Notes: generated from the letters alone by a model not told the origin. Shown: positions 8,778-18,715, counted from the first letter of the stretch. The stretch is DNA of 64,000 nt from Celeribacter sp. HF31 (GCF_011806455.1 NZ_JAATOT010000007.1:186001-250000), one strand, 5' to 3'. A program made the numbers and translations.

Positions 8778-9272
8778 TCACGCCTTGGCGTTACCTTTCG
8801 CCTCTTCAACATCGCGCTCCTGTTCCAGATCGGCCACAAGGCGGAATCCGATCCGCGCGGGCGGCGCCATCGGCGCCTGTTTCGGCAAAGCGCGCAGCAT
8901 GACGTTCAGTTGCGTGACGTGTTGAATGAGCTGGGTCTTGGTCCCCGTCTCATCAGAGCCGTAAAAGGTCACGATGTCAGGATCGAAAAAGCCGATGCCT
9001 TCGATCCGCATCACCCCGGTGTCAGAGCCCGCAAAGCCCATGGCGATCTCATGTTCGCTGTCGAGCTGTTCCTCGAAATTCTGGATATAGAGGATCAGGC
9101 GCTCATAGGCCCATTCGGCGGCGCTTTTCTCCTCGACCGACTTGCGCACCATGGCATTGGGCAGAGGTTTCTGCTCCGCCGTACAGGTTTCCGGGTCGGC
9201 ATGGACCACACGGGCCTGCGGCAGCGCGGCCTCTTCGTGCGCCTCTGCGGTGGTGCGGATTTCATCAGACAT
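8778..9272 (-). CDS. conserved hypothetical protein (DUF6173-like)
   Basis: 164 residues, soluble and acidic, without signal peptide or membrane segment. The conserved core includes WAYERLILYIQNFEEQLD and a DPDIVTFYG stretch. I associate it with the Rhodobacterales family DUF6173, from memory and not from a search. Start ATG 9272 follows AGGAGCG; the extended frame to 9356 overlaps the MBL gene. Only 2 bp separate it from that gene's stop, so it is probably the distal member of the acdh-MBL operon. Function unknown. Confidence 0.78.
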   Translation of the reverse strand: MSDEIRTTAEAHEEAALPQARVVHADPETCTAEQKPLPNAMVRKSVEEKSAAEWAYERLILYIQNFEEQLDSEHEIAMGFAGSDTGVMRIEGIGFFDPDIVTFYGSDETGTKTQLIQHVTQLNVMLRALPKQAPMAPPARIGFRLVADLEQERDVEEAKGNAKA

Positions 9273-9274
9273 GG

Positions 9275-10306
9275 TTACGCTCCTGTTTGCCACAGGATGG
9301 CACCATCCTCGCGCAGGCGTCCAGTCACAACGCCTTTGCGTTCGAGGTGACGACAATGCGCCATGGCCTCGACCATCGCGAGGCCATATTCGCCCTCTTT
9401 GATCGGACGCTTGAACAGCACATCGAAACAGTCGCAGGCGGTGCGCGGCTCCGACAGGACTTCGGTCAGCCGCGCGAGAGCATGGCGGTGGTTTTCGATC
9501 AAATGGCTGAGCCGTGCGGGCAGGCCGGTGTAGGGAAACTTGTGCCCGGTCAGCACCAATTGGCTATCGCGGGCATGCGGCGCGAAACGCTCGCAGGAGG
9601 CAATCCAATCGCCCACGGGATCGGCCAAGGGTTCGGTCGCAGAGACGCCGAGGTTCGGAGAAATCCCACCCAAAAGCTGATCGCCACCGATGACCAGGGC
9701 CCCATCGCGGCGCCAAAACGTCAGATGTTCGGGCGCGTGACCATCGCCCGTTCGAATGTCCCAGAGCTGTCCGCCGATCTCGATCTCGCCCCCGTCCTGC
9801 AACCGCGTGTATCCGAGGGGCAGCGGGCTCACCGCATCGGCGGTGTTGAAGGGGCGCTCAGAGAGGCGCTTGGCGTAGACCTCTTCCGACATGCCGCAAG
9901 AGCGCCAAAAAGCACACATTTCAGGCGTTGGAGCGTCCTGAACATCAAGGCACAGCATACGCGCCATCAGATAGGAGGTCCGACTGGTGAGCAATTCCGC
10001 GCCATGGTCGGACATCAGCCAGCCTGCGAGACCGACGTGATCGAGATGGTGATGGGTGACAATCACGCGCTTGATTGGCCGCCCGCCCAAAGGACCCGCC
10101 ATGAACGCCTCCCAAAGCCCACGGCTTTTGCGCGTGTCCACGCCAGTATCCACCACGGTCCAGCCCTCGCCCTCGTCGAAGGCATAGACATTCACATGCC
10201 CCAAGGGCGGCGGCAGAGGCATCCGGGTCCAGAGCACGCCGGGTTCGATCTCGACCACGCCCCCCAATTCCGGTGGCTCGAAGGGCGTGCGGATCGGTTC
10301 AGTCAT
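9275..10306 (-). CDS. MBL-fold metallo-hydrolase
   Basis: 343 residues with the metallo-beta-lactamase zinc motif THHHLDHVG (about 84-92), a downstream GDGHAPEH motif and a C-terminal helical extension. This layout is typical of the glyoxalase-II/beta-lactamase-like hydrolases acting on thioesters or lactones. Its ATG overlaps the TGA of the preceding acyl-CoA dehydrogenase (10306-10308), indicating translational coupling. A role in hydrolysing or detoxifying an acyl-CoA intermediate of the same pathway is a reasonable inference, not shown. Confidence 0.88.
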   Translation of the reverse strand: MTEPIRTPFEPPELGGVVEIEPGVLWTRMPLPPPLGHVNVYAFDEGEGWTVVDTGVDTRKSRGLWEAFMAGPLGGRPIKRVIVTHHHLDHVGLAGWLMSDHGAELLTSRTSYLMARMLCLDVQDAPTPEMCAFWRSCGMSEEVYAKRLSERPFNTADAVSPLPLGYTRLQDGGEIEIGGQLWDIRTGDGHAPEHLTFWRRDGALVIGGDQLLGGISPNLGVSATEPLADPVGDWIASCERFAPHARDSQLVLTGHKFPYTGLPARLSHLIENHRHALARLTEVLSEPRTACDCFDVLFKRPIKEGEYGLAMVEAMAHCRHLERKGVVTGRLREDGAILWQTGA

Positions 10307-12015
10307 CAGGCAGTCAGGTCCTCTGGGGCCAAGGCGTAAATATCCTCCGCCCCCAAACGCGCCTGCGCCAGAAGAGCGGTGTGCTCCGGCAGCATACGGT
10401 TGATGTAGAAAGCTGCAAGACGCGCGCGCGGACCATCCCCGCCCTCAGAGATCGCGGCCTTGAGGTGATAATAGCCACCCAGCACGCGGGCAAAGGCGCG
10501 CAGGAAGGGCACGGCGCCCGCAAAACGGTCGTTCATCGGCAGCGCCAGCATCGCCTCGACACCTTCGCGGAGCGTCTCGGCGGCGTTCCACACCGCTTTC
10601 GCACGGTTCGGCAACGTCGCACGTGCGGCTTCGGCAAAGACCTCGATCTCGTCCAAAATCCCAAAGGCCGCGTCACCGCCGTCCATCAGTTTGCGGCCCA
10701 CAAGGTCCATCGCCTGAATGCCATTCGTGCCCTCATAGATCGAGGTGATCCGCGCGTCGCGGGCATATTGCGCCGCACCGGTTTCCTCGATGAAGCCCAT
10801 GCCGCCATGCACCTGCACGCCGATTTGAGCGACCTCATGGCCGATGTCGGTGGAGAACGCCTTGGCAATCGGAATGAGGAACGCGCCGCGCGCCTGTTGA
10901 TCCGGGTCCTTGCGCCCAAGGTCCAGCGCCACACCGCAGGCCAGCGCAATCGAGCGGGCCACAAAGGTGTCCGCCCGCATCGTCGCCAGCATCCGGCGCA
11001 CATCGGCGTGGTCGATGATCCCCGCGCCCTCATTGCCCAGCGGCGATTTGCCCTGAACGCGATCTTCCGCATAGGCCAGCGCCTTTTGCGTCGCGGCCTC
11101 GGCGATGCCTACGCCCTGAACACCGACGCCCAGACGGGCGTTGTTCATCATGGTGAACATGCATTTCATGCCCTGGTGTTCTTCGCCCACGAGCCACCCC
11201 TTGGCGCCCTCGTAGGCCATGACACAGGTCGGCGAGCCGTGGATGCCGAGTTTGTGCTCAAGGCTGACCACATGCAGGCTGTTCGCATCGCCCAGAGAGC
11301 CGTCGTCATTCGGCAGGATTTTCGGCACCATGAAGAGCGAAATGCCTTTCGTGCCCGGACCGCCATCGGGCAGCCGCGCCAGCACGAGGTGGCAGACGTT
11401 CTCGGAGAAATCATTGTCGCCCCAGGTGATGAAAATCTTCTGACCGGTGATGGCGTAAGAGCCGTCGTCATTGCGCTCTGCTTTGGTCCGCAACGCGCCC
11501 ACGTCAGAGCCCGCCCCCGATTCCGTCAGGTTCATCGTCCCGGTCCATTCGCCAGAGATAAGCTTTGGAATATAGTGCTCTTTGATCGCGTCCGAGGCGT
11601 GGTGTTCCAGCGCCTCGATCTGGCCCTGGGTCATCAAGGGCTGCAACGACAGCGACAGACAAGCGCCGGACATCATCTCATTGACCGCCGTCGCCACCGT
11701 CAATGGCAGGCCCATGCCGCCATTTTCAGGGTCGGCCAGCATGCCGATCCAGCCGCCTTCGGCGATCTGGCCATGCGCCTCGGCAAAACCGGGTGAGGTT
11801 TTGACCACACCGTCGGAGAGCACAGCAGGCGTCAGATCACCGCCACGGTCCAGCGGCGCAACCACATCGCTGGCGAGCTTGCCAGCCTCGGACAGGATCG
11901 CCGCGATGGTCTCCGCATCCACATCTTCGAAACTGTCGCTCCCCAGGACGGAGGCGAAATCGACGATGTGATCGAGAATGAACTGATAATCCGAAACCGG
12001 CGCGCGATAGGTCAT
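10306..12015 (-). CDS. acyl-CoA dehydrogenase, DmdC-like subfamily with C-terminal extension
   Basis: 569 residues, longer than the 380-400 of short-chain enzymes because of a C-terminal helical extension. That is the form seen in 3-methylmercaptopropionyl-CoA dehydrogenase (DmdC) and relatives. Seen: substrate/FAD motif LTESGAGSDVGA, ITGQKIFITWGDND, and the catalytic-Glu region SIYEGTNGIQAMDLVGRK. It oxidises an acyl-CoA to the enoyl-CoA and donates electrons to ETF; the ETF-QO gene lies 6 kb away. ATG 12015 follows GAGGAG. Whether DMSP-derived MMPA-CoA is the substrate cannot be decided: no dmdB or dmdD is adjacent. Confidence 0.9.
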   Translation of the reverse strand: MTYRAPVSDYQFILDHIVDFASVLGSDSFEDVDAETIAAILSEAGKLASDVVAPLDRGGDLTPAVLSDGVVKTSPGFAEAHGQIAEGGWIGMLADPENGGMGLPLTVATAVNEMMSGACLSLSLQPLMTQGQIEALEHHASDAIKEHYIPKLISGEWTGTMNLTESGAGSDVGALRTKAERNDDGSYAITGQKIFITWGDNDFSENVCHLVLARLPDGGPGTKGISLFMVPKILPNDDGSLGDANSLHVVSLEHKLGIHGSPTCVMAYEGAKGWLVGEEHQGMKCMFTMMNNARLGVGVQGVGIAEAATQKALAYAEDRVQGKSPLGNEGAGIIDHADVRRMLATMRADTFVARSIALACGVALDLGRKDPDQQARGAFLIPIAKAFSTDIGHEVAQIGVQVHGGMGFIEETGAAQYARDARITSIYEGTNGIQAMDLVGRKLMDGGDAAFGILDEIEVFAEAARATLPNRAKAVWNAAETLREGVEAMLALPMNDRFAGAVPFLRAFARVLGGYYHLKAAISEGGDGPRARLAAFYINRMLPEHTALLAQARLGAEDIYALAPEDLTA

Positions 12016-12146
12016 GTGAGTCTCCTCTTGAGCGGGACAGGTTCTCAAACCTAAGAGTCACCGCAAATTTGTCTACGAGACTAACGAACCCCTCTGCGCG
12101 TCCCAACCCGAACGCTGCGTCACGGAACTGTGCGGCGCTGGTGCGA

Positions 12147-12716
12147 TCAGGCGCGCCCGGCGTCACCGGACAAAAGCGCGGGGCTGACGCCCAGAGAATT
12201 GAGCGCCGCTTCCCATTTCTGCGCATCGGGCGTGGCAAAGATGATGTCGCGATCCGCATCGCAACTGAGCCAACCGTTTTGCGAGATCTCGCCTTCAAGT
12301 TGGCCGGGCCCCCACCCCGCATAGCCGAGGCACAAGAGCCGCTCCAAAGGCCCGCCCCCCAGTGCCATATCGCGCAGAATCTCGCGCGAGGCGGTCATGG
12401 CATAATCATGGCTCACCGACATCGAGGCATGATCGGCGTCATAATCCGTCGAATGCAACACGAACCCGCGCCCGACCTCGACCGGCCCGCCGAAATGAAC
12501 GGGCAAGGGCCGCATGTCGGGGCTCGGGCGAATCTCGAGCTGATCGAGGACATCGGCCACGGCGATTTCCTCGGAGCGTTTGTTGATCATCAAACCCATC
12601 GCCCCCTCATCGGAATGCGCGCACATGAAAACCACCGCGTTTTCAAAGCGCGGATCGCCGATGCCCGGCATCGCAATCAGGAGTTTACCTGTCAGATCAG
12701 AAGAAACGGGTTCCAT
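12147..12716 (-). CDS. yqgE: YqgE/AlgH family protein
   Basis: 189 residues with the family hallmarks LTGKLLIAMPGIGDPRFENAV-like N-terminus (quoted in part), HFGGPVE and GYAGWGPGQLE. Widely conserved in proteobacteria; biochemical role unsettled, with a historical link to alginate regulation. Ribosome site at 12716 is weak. Divergent from the DsbD-like gene across about 190 bp that should hold both promoters. Confidence 0.93.
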   Translation of the reverse strand: MEPVSSDLTGKLLIAMPGIGDPRFENAVVFMCAHSDEGAMGLMINKRSEEIAVADVLDQLEIRPSPDMRPLPVHFGGPVEVGRGFVLHSTDYDADHASMSVSHDYAMTASREILRDMALGGGPLERLLCLGYAGWGPGQLEGEISQNGWLSCDADRDIIFATPDAQKWEAALNSLGVSPALLSGDAGRA

Positions 12717-12904
12717 AGGCCCACATCACCGCAATGTGCCGGGAGGTGCAAGGCTTCGTCACGCAGAGTTTTGCGCAAAATGACGCGGAAGGGCGCAGGG
12801 ACAGCCGCGCAGTAAGGACATTTGCGCAACAGCACGGGCCTCTTCACAGCCAGATCGTCCAAATGTGAGTTTGTAACGATCTGCTCCCTCCTTATATCGG
12901 ACAC

Positions 12905-13702
12905 ATGAAAACACCTGTCGCGCCGTTGGCCACCGCTCTTTGCCTCGCCCTCTCCGCCCCTGCCGCAGATGCGCAGGAGGCCTCCGATATGGCGCGGATC
13001 GACATCCTGCCTGGGTGGCAGATGGACAACGGGCACCGTATGGCCGCGATCCGCATCCGTCTCGCCCCCGGTTGGCACACCTATTGGCGCAGCCCCGGTG
13101 AAAGCGGCATTCCCCCAAGTTTCAACCTCGCCGGATCGGACAACCTGTCCCATATGGAGTTGCACTGGCCCGTGCCGGAGCTCTTTTCCGACAATGGCAT
13201 GTGGTATCTGGGCTATGAGCATGAGCTGATCCTGCCGATTGAACTGGTGCCCGAGGCCAATGGTGACATTCACCTGAACGGCACGATGGATCTGGGCGTC
13301 TGCAACGACATCTGCATCCCGATGCAGGCGCAGTTGAACGCGACGCTGACGCCTGACGGCAAAGGCTCCATGAGTCCTCAGATCAAGGCTGCGCTGGCGG
13401 ATCGTCCGACGCCTGTGGCCAACGCGAAATGCGATGCGTCACCTCTGAGCGACGGCATGCGCCTCACCGCGCATTTGACCCTGCCGTCTCTGCCGTCTGA
13501 TGTGGTCGCTGTGATCGAACACCCGGACCGCTCCGTCTGGGTGTCGGAGGCTCAGATGCAGCGCCAGGGCGGCACGGTGGAGGTGCAAAGCGATCTGGTG
13601 CCCAAAGAGGCGCAGCCGTTTTTCATCGACCGTTCGGCCCTGACCATTTCCGTCATCGGCGGCGGGCGTGCCTATGAGGCGCAGGGCTGCACCGGGGGCT
13701 AA
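12905..13702 (+). CDS. stand-alone DsbD N-terminal-domain protein, periplasmic
   Basis: 265 residues. A signal peptide ends near residue 23 (PAADAQ). The mature part resembles the N-terminal immunoglobulin-like thiol domain of DsbD: APGWHTYWRSPGESG, later GYEHELILPI, then the redox-pair motif GVCNDICIP with Cys-x3-Cys. Unlike DsbD there is no transmembrane or thioredoxin domain, and no partner lies next to it. It is probably a periplasmic dithiol carrier taking electrons from a CcdA/DsbD-type membrane protein encoded elsewhere. Convergent with the RND operon, 17 bp apart. Confidence 0.85.
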   Translation: MKTPVAPLATALCLALSAPAADAQEASDMARIDILPGWQMDNGHRMAAIRIRLAPGWHTYWRSPGESGIPPSFNLAGSDNLSHMELHWPVPELFSDNGMWYLGYEHELILPIELVPEANGDIHLNGTMDLGVCNDICIPMQAQLNATLTPDGKGSMSPQIKAALADRPTPVANAKCDASPLSDGMRLTAHLTLPSLPSDVVAVIEHPDRSVWVSEAQMQRQGGTVEVQSDLVPKEAQPFFIDRSALTISVIGGGRAYEAQGCTGG

Positions 13703-13719
13703 ACCAACGCCCTCCCGGC

Positions 13720-16700
13720 CTAGATTTTCTGCCCGTTCCGCACCCGCATCCCCGCCACGACCATGTAGGTCGAGGCGAAAGCCGCGATCAGACCAATCAA
13801 AAACAGCGCCAAAGCCGACATGAAACTGCCGCTGCCAAAGAGCATCGGCAAGACACCCGGCAGGACCACCGGCCCGATGGTCATCACGAACCACAGAGCG
13901 GAGAACCCTACCGCACCGATCAGCACCTTGCCGACCGTGCCGCTGCGTTTCGGGTTGAACAACCCGCGCCGCAGCGCCGCAACTTGACGCGCCACATCGA
14001 GCTGCATCGCCAAAATAGCGGGCACCAGCATCAGCACGATCACCATGCCAAAACCCAGGCCATAGGCCAGCGTGATCACCGTCGGCTTGAGGAATTGCGC
14101 GTCCGCTGAGGTTTCATACAGCAGCGGCCCAAGCCCCAGAACCGTGGTCATCGTGGTCAACATCACCGGACGCAGACGGTCGACAGCGGCGTCGATCACC
14201 GCGGGGATCAGCCCGCGGTCCCGCCCGTATTCATCCACGGTCGAGACCAAGACGATGGAATCGTTGATGATAATCCCGGTCATCCCAATGAGACCGACGA
14301 CGGAGAACATCGACAAAGGCACGCCCCAAATCGCATGGCCGTGGATTGCGCCGATGAGGCCAAAGGGGATCACCGACATCACCACCACAGGCCGCGTCCA
14401 GCTTGAGAAAATCCACGCGAGCGTCAGGTAGATCCCGATCAACACGCCGGAGAGCCCGAGGAAAGCATCGGAGAGAAAGCGGTTTTCCTGTTCGGCGAGG
14501 CCGGAAATCCGGTGGGTGATGCCAAATTGCGCATCCAGTTCCGGCATGATTTCATTGCGAATCTCGTCCTGAAGCTCGGCAGAGCGCGCCGCATTGCCCT
14601 CGTCCATATCGCCGGAGACGGTGAGAATACGCAGCCCGTTTTCGCGGCGCACAGTGGAAAAGCCGGTCTTGCGTTCGACGGTCACAATATCGGAAAGCGG
14701 CACATAGGCGCCCGAGGCCGCACGCATCTGGGTGCGGTTCAGGAAATCGGCGGTCAGCTCGTCTTCGGGCACTTCGACCTGAATGCTCGCGGTGCGCACA
14801 CCTTCGGGATAGGTCGCCGCCTCGATGCCGCCCAGACGGTGCGCCAAAACGGACCCCAGCGCGTTGATGGTAAAGCCCAGCGCTTCGCCCTGCGGAGTGA
14901 GTTCGAGGATCAATTCCTCCTTGTCGTAAGACAGGGTGTCCTCAAGCGCCGAGACCTCAGGGAATTGCGACAGCCGGGATTTGAGCTCCTCGGCGGCGGC
15001 TTTCAAGGTCTCAGAGTCCGCACCGTAGAGATCGACGTCAATCGCGTCGCCACCGGGGCCGAACCGCCCGCGTCGGAAGGACACGGTTTCCGCCAGAGGA
15101 TGATTCACCACCTCCTCTTGCAGGTCGCTCACAAAGGCGGCGGAGGAATAGGGCCGCAAGTCGGCGTCGATCAGTTCGATCGTGATACCGCCCAGCTGAT
15201 AATCCTCTTTGCCGTTGGTCCCAGACAGGCCGCGCCCCGCATTCGAGCCGATTTGCGAGACCATGTAGAGCAAAGGATTGGTGCCGTATTCGTCTTCATA
15301 ACGGTCTGCCACGGTCTCGGTCGCGCGCTGCAATTCCTGCGCCATGGCGATGGAGTCGCTGCGCAGACCGGCGGGGGCCATGGCGAAATTGCCGGTGATC
15401 ACCGGTTGTTCAGGCGAGCTGAAAAACCGCCACTGCACCTGACCGGAGATCAGCAAAGAGGCCTGGACGGCCAAAAGCAACACGGCGCCGGCCACCACCG
15501 GATAGCGCAGTTTGACGGACCATGTGACCAGCGGGCGGAACAGGCGTTGGCGAAACGCCTGAAACCCTTTGTCGACCTGACGCGAGGGCCAGTCGTACCA
15601 ATGCGATTTCGACTGCGCGGTCAGGGAATGGCTGAGGTGGTTGGGCAAGATGATGAAACATTCGATCAGCGAGGCGATCAGCACCACGATGACGGTAAAG
15701 GGAATGTCGGAGATCATATCCCCGAAGCGCCCCGAAATGGCGGTCAGGCCAAAGAAGGCGATCACGGTGGTCACGGTCGAGGAGAACACCGGCGCAAACA
15801 TCCGTTTCGCGGCGTTTTCGGCGGCCGTGACGGGACCTTCGCCCAGACGCCTGACCCGGAAATCCGCATGTTCGCCCACCACAATGGCGTCATCAACAAC
15901 GATGCCAAGGGTAATGATCAGCGCGAAAAGCGAGATCATGTTGATCGTCAGACCGGCGGCATACATCATCGCAATGGCCGAGAGCATCGCAACCGGAATG
16001 CCCGCCGCCACCCAAATCGCCGTGCGCGCATTCAGAAACAGAAACAAAAGCGTCAAAACGAGGCCAAGCCCCATCGCGCCATTCGACAGCAAAAGATCGA
16101 GCCGCGCCTGAATCCGCTCCGCCCGCGTGTTGTAGAGATCGAGCGTCACACCTTCGGGCAGGGTCAGCTCCATCTCGGCGGCGACCTCTTCGACGATGCC
16201 CTGAATTTCGATCGCATCGCCCATGTCGGAGCGCGACACCCGCACGGAAACCGCCGGATTGTCGCGCACGAAAAACGCCTCATCGCGGTCCACACCGTTG
16301 ACCTCGATGCTGGCCACATCGCCGATGGTGAGCTGTGAGCCGTCGTCATTGCTGCGCAGTACGATGCTGGCAATGTCCGCCGCGCCGCGTTTTTCAACGC
16401 CCGTGCGCACCCGCGCGCCACCATTGCCGACATTGCCCGCCGGGCTGGTATCGGCCTCGGAGGCAATGGCGCTGGCGATCTCTTCCATCGTCACATCATG
16501 TTCGATGAGGCTCAGCGTCGGCACGCGCACCACGGTTTCCGAGGCCGCAACACCGGAGATGGTCGTCCGCGTCACACCGCGGGCAAAAAGCCGGGCGACC
16601 AGCTCGTCCGAAAACCGCGCCAATTGATCCAAGCCCACGGGTCCGGTGATCGCCACATCGGTGACGCGGTCGGTCCAGCCGCCCCATTGAACCTCGGCAT

Positions 16701-17115
16701 CATCCGCGCCATCAGGCAGGTCGGTCACCGTGTCGATGGCGGCATTCACATCGTCGGCAGCGCGCTGCATGTCCCAGCCCGGCTCGAATTCCAGCGTGAT
16801 ATTGCCGCGCCCCTCGACCGAGGTGGCGCTTGATTCCAACACGCCTTCGACGGCCAAAAGCGTCGGCTCTAACACCTGCACGATGCCATTGTCGACATCT
16901 TCCGGCCCCGCGCCGTCCCAAGCGACCGAGACGCGGACGCTATCGACCACGACATCGGGGAAAAACTGCGACCGCATCTGCGGAATCGCGGCCAGCCCGG
17001 AGCAGAGCAACAACACAAGAACAAGGTTCGCCGCCGTCCGGTGACGTGTGAAATAGGAGAGAATGCCCTTGGCCTTCGCCAAACCTGCGCCGCGGCCTGT
17101 CTCTTTCACAGACAT
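13720..17115 (-). CDS. RND-superfamily efflux permease (system 1)
   Basis: 1131 residues with the AcrB/MexB-type plan: one N-terminal helix (about 27-46), a large periplasmic domain, a helix bundle with the proton-relay pair in LGIVVDDAIVVGEH (Asp408-Asp409), a second periplasmic domain and a second bundle. It exports small molecules using the proton gradient, with the adaptor encoded 3 bp upstream. The C-terminal end has extra hydrophobic segments (about 1060-1125) beyond the usual 12 helices, which is mildly unusual. No outer-membrane channel gene is adjacent. Confidence 0.92.
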   Translation of the reverse strand: MSVKETGRGAGLAKAKGILSYFTRHRTAANLVLVLLLCSGLAAIPQMRSQFFPDVVVDSVRVSVAWDGAGPEDVDNGIVQVLEPTLLAVEGVLESSATSVEGRGNITLEFEPGWDMQRAADDVNAAIDTVTDLPDGADDAEVQWGGWTDRVTDVAITGPVGLDQLARFSDELVARLFARGVTRTTISGVAASETVVRVPTLSLIEHDVTMEEIASAIASEADTSPAGNVGNGGARVRTGVEKRGAADIASIVLRSNDDGSQLTIGDVASIEVNGVDRDEAFFVRDNPAVSVRVSRSDMGDAIEIQGIVEEVAAEMELTLPEGVTLDLYNTRAERIQARLDLLLSNGAMGLGLVLTLLFLFLNARTAIWVAAGIPVAMLSAIAMMYAAGLTINMISLFALIITLGIVVDDAIVVGEHADFRVRRLGEGPVTAAENAAKRMFAPVFSSTVTTVIAFFGLTAISGRFGDMISDIPFTVIVVLIASLIECFIILPNHLSHSLTAQSKSHWYDWPSRQVDKGFQAFRQRLFRPLVTWSVKLRYPVVAGAVLLLAVQASLLISGQVQWRFFSSPEQPVITGNFAMAPAGLRSDSIAMAQELQRATETVADRYEDEYGTNPLLYMVSQIGSNAGRGLSGTNGKEDYQLGGITIELIDADLRPYSSAAFVSDLQEEVVNHPLAETVSFRRGRFGPGGDAIDVDLYGADSETLKAAAEELKSRLSQFPEVSALEDTLSYDKEELILELTPQGEALGFTINALGSVLAHRLGGIEAATYPEGVRTASIQVEVPEDELTADFLNRTQMRAASGAYVPLSDIVTVERKTGFSTVRRENGLRILTVSGDMDEGNAARSAELQDEIRNEIMPELDAQFGITHRISGLAEQENRFLSDAFLGLSGVLIGIYLTLAWIFSSWTRPVVVMSVIPFGLIGAIHGHAIWGVPLSMFSVVGLIGMTGIIINDSIVLVSTVDEYGRDRGLIPAVIDAAVDRLRPVMLTTMTTVLGLGPLLYETSADAQFLKPTVITLAYGLGFGMVIVLMLVPAILAMQLDVARQVAALRRGLFNPKRSGTVGKVLIGAVGFSALWFVMTIGPVVLPGVLPMLFGSGSFMSALALFLIGLIAAFASTYMVVAGMRVRNGQKI

Positions 17116-17118
17116 GGC

Positions 17119-18579
17119 TTAGCTCCCCATCCGTTGTTCGAGACGCTCGATCAGATCGGCGGGCACTTTATCAGCGGCAAGCTGTTCCTGAACACGCACC
17201 CGCATCTCGTCGGACATTTTGTCATTGCTGGCGACAAAGGCCAAAAGCGCGGCACGGCGTTCGTCGGTCAGCGCGATCATATCGGCGCCTGCACCGCCCT
17301 GCGCCGATCCTTCGGCGCCGTTCACTCGGACCCGAATGCCCGCGCCCAACAAGGGCGTGCGTTCCGCGACGACCTGACGCCCGGAGAGGCCCTCGACCCC
17401 GATGATCACATCATCACCCTGACGGCGCAGCACGGAAACGGGCACCTCTTCGAGACGGCTTTGCTCGGTCACGGCCAGCACCGTGTCATTGCCCCCCACC
17501 GCCGACGCGGGCACCAAGGCCACGCGCTCCAGCTCGGGTTCTTCCAACTCCACCGTCACAAAGTCACCGGGGCGAAAGCCCAGCACATCGTCGAGACGGG
17601 CATAAAGCGTCCGCCCGCTTTGCCCCTCGGCGACGGCGGCACTTTCACGCACAACGCGTCCCTTCGCCTTGAGATCCAGCCCGGCGACATCGAGCGTCAC
17701 GGTGACGTCCATCTGCGGCAGGCGCGCGCGGTCGGTGACCAGCCTGGCATATTGTTCGGTCGAAATGCGAAACGCCACTTCCAATTCGTCGGGATTGATC
17801 AGCGTGGCGAATTGCTCATTGGTGCTCAACAGCGTGCCCAGCGCGCCGGACACGTCACTTAACACCCCGTCGAAGGCGGCGGTGATGGTCATGTCATCGA
17901 GCGTACGTTGCATGTTGTCGCGATCAATCTCGGCGCGGAGCACCGAGGTTTTCGCGCTATCGACCGCCGCTTCGGCATCCGCCAAAGCCTGACGTTTCGA
18001 CAAAACGGATTGACCGGCGGCGGCATGGGTGAGGGCCGCCTCTTCGACCGAGCTGGCACTGCCGACACCTCGGTCGAACAGGCTTTGCTGACGGTCGAGT
18101 GCGGCCTTGCGCAGGTCGAGCTGCGCACGGGCGGCCTTCAGATCGTCAGCGGCGATGGTGCGAGCGCGCTCGGCGTCACGCAGATCGGCCTCTGCCTCCA
18201 ACAGATCGGCCCGTGCCACGCGCAGCGCGGCATCGGCATCTTCGGTGTCGATTTTCAGGATCACTTCGCCCGCCGTGACCGCCCCGCCCTCTTCAAAGGC
18301 CTCGGACAGCGCGACGATCCGCCCGGCGGCGGGGGCGCGCAGTTCAAGGCTCTGCCGCGCCGAAATCTGACCGTAGCTCGTGAGCACCGGGATCAGTCGC
18401 TGCGGCACCACCTCCGCGACATTGACCGCGAACTGGCGCTCACGCGCCTGCGGCGGCAGGCTTTCGGCGGCCAGACGGGCCTGATAGGCGGAGTAGACCT
18501 TGTAGCCGGCACCGACCAAGAGAGCGAGCGTGGCGCAGGTGAGGAACAACCCGATCAGGGAACGGCGGAGAAATCGCAT
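17119..18579 (-). CDS. RND efflux periplasmic adaptor (membrane fusion protein, system 1)
   Basis: 486 residues: an N-terminal membrane anchor (about 8-30), a lipoyl/barrel-sandwich half, a long alpha-hairpin coiled coil (about 110-225, rich in A, E, R and L), the second lipoyl half, a beta-barrel and a C-terminal helical tail. It links the RND pump to an outer-membrane channel. First gene of the two-gene operon; its promoter region (18580-18715) contains a palindrome. The C-terminal tail (about 430-486, with TDERRAALLAFVASNDKMS) is longer than usual. Confidence 0.9.
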   Translation of the reverse strand: MRFLRRSLIGLFLTCATLALLVGAGYKVYSAYQARLAAESLPPQARERQFAVNVAEVVPQRLIPVLTSYGQISARQSLELRAPAAGRIVALSEAFEEGGAVTAGEVILKIDTEDADAALRVARADLLEAEADLRDAERARTIAADDLKAARAQLDLRKAALDRQQSLFDRGVGSASSVEEAALTHAAAGQSVLSKRQALADAEAAVDSAKTSVLRAEIDRDNMQRTLDDMTITAAFDGVLSDVSGALGTLLSTNEQFATLINPDELEVAFRISTEQYARLVTDRARLPQMDVTVTLDVAGLDLKAKGRVVRESAAVAEGQSGRTLYARLDDVLGFRPGDFVTVELEEPELERVALVPASAVGGNDTVLAVTEQSRLEEVPVSVLRRQGDDVIIGVEGLSGRQVVAERTPLLGAGIRVRVNGAEGSAQGGAGADMIALTDERRAALLAFVASNDKMSDEMRVRVQEQLAADKVPADLIERLEQRMGS

Positions 18580-18667
18580 TGCGGGAACCCTTTGTGGTCC
18601 TGAAGATCAAAAGACGGCTCCGAAACAGGCACAGCTCTGCCCCGGTGAACGATAAGCATACGGCAGA

Positions 18668-18682
18668 ACAGAAAAATTCTGT
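18668..18682. promoter_or_regulatory. palindrome upstream of RND system 1, candidate operator
   Basis: ACAGAA-AAA-TTCTGT, perfect 6-bp arms with a 3-nt centre, about 90 bp upstream of the adaptor start. It sits between that start and the 115-bp repeat, where the promoter should be. No regulator gene is adjacent, so the protein that would bind is unknown. Confidence 0.35.
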
Positions 18683-18715
18683 CGCGCTATTTTGTCGCTT
18701 CACGGAATTGTTGGT

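Noticed and set aside
12016-12146. GTCT-ACG-AGAC palindrome upstream of the acyl-CoA dehydrogenase as an operator
   Set aside because: Only 4-bp arms; expected by chance at this length and without a linked regulator gene.
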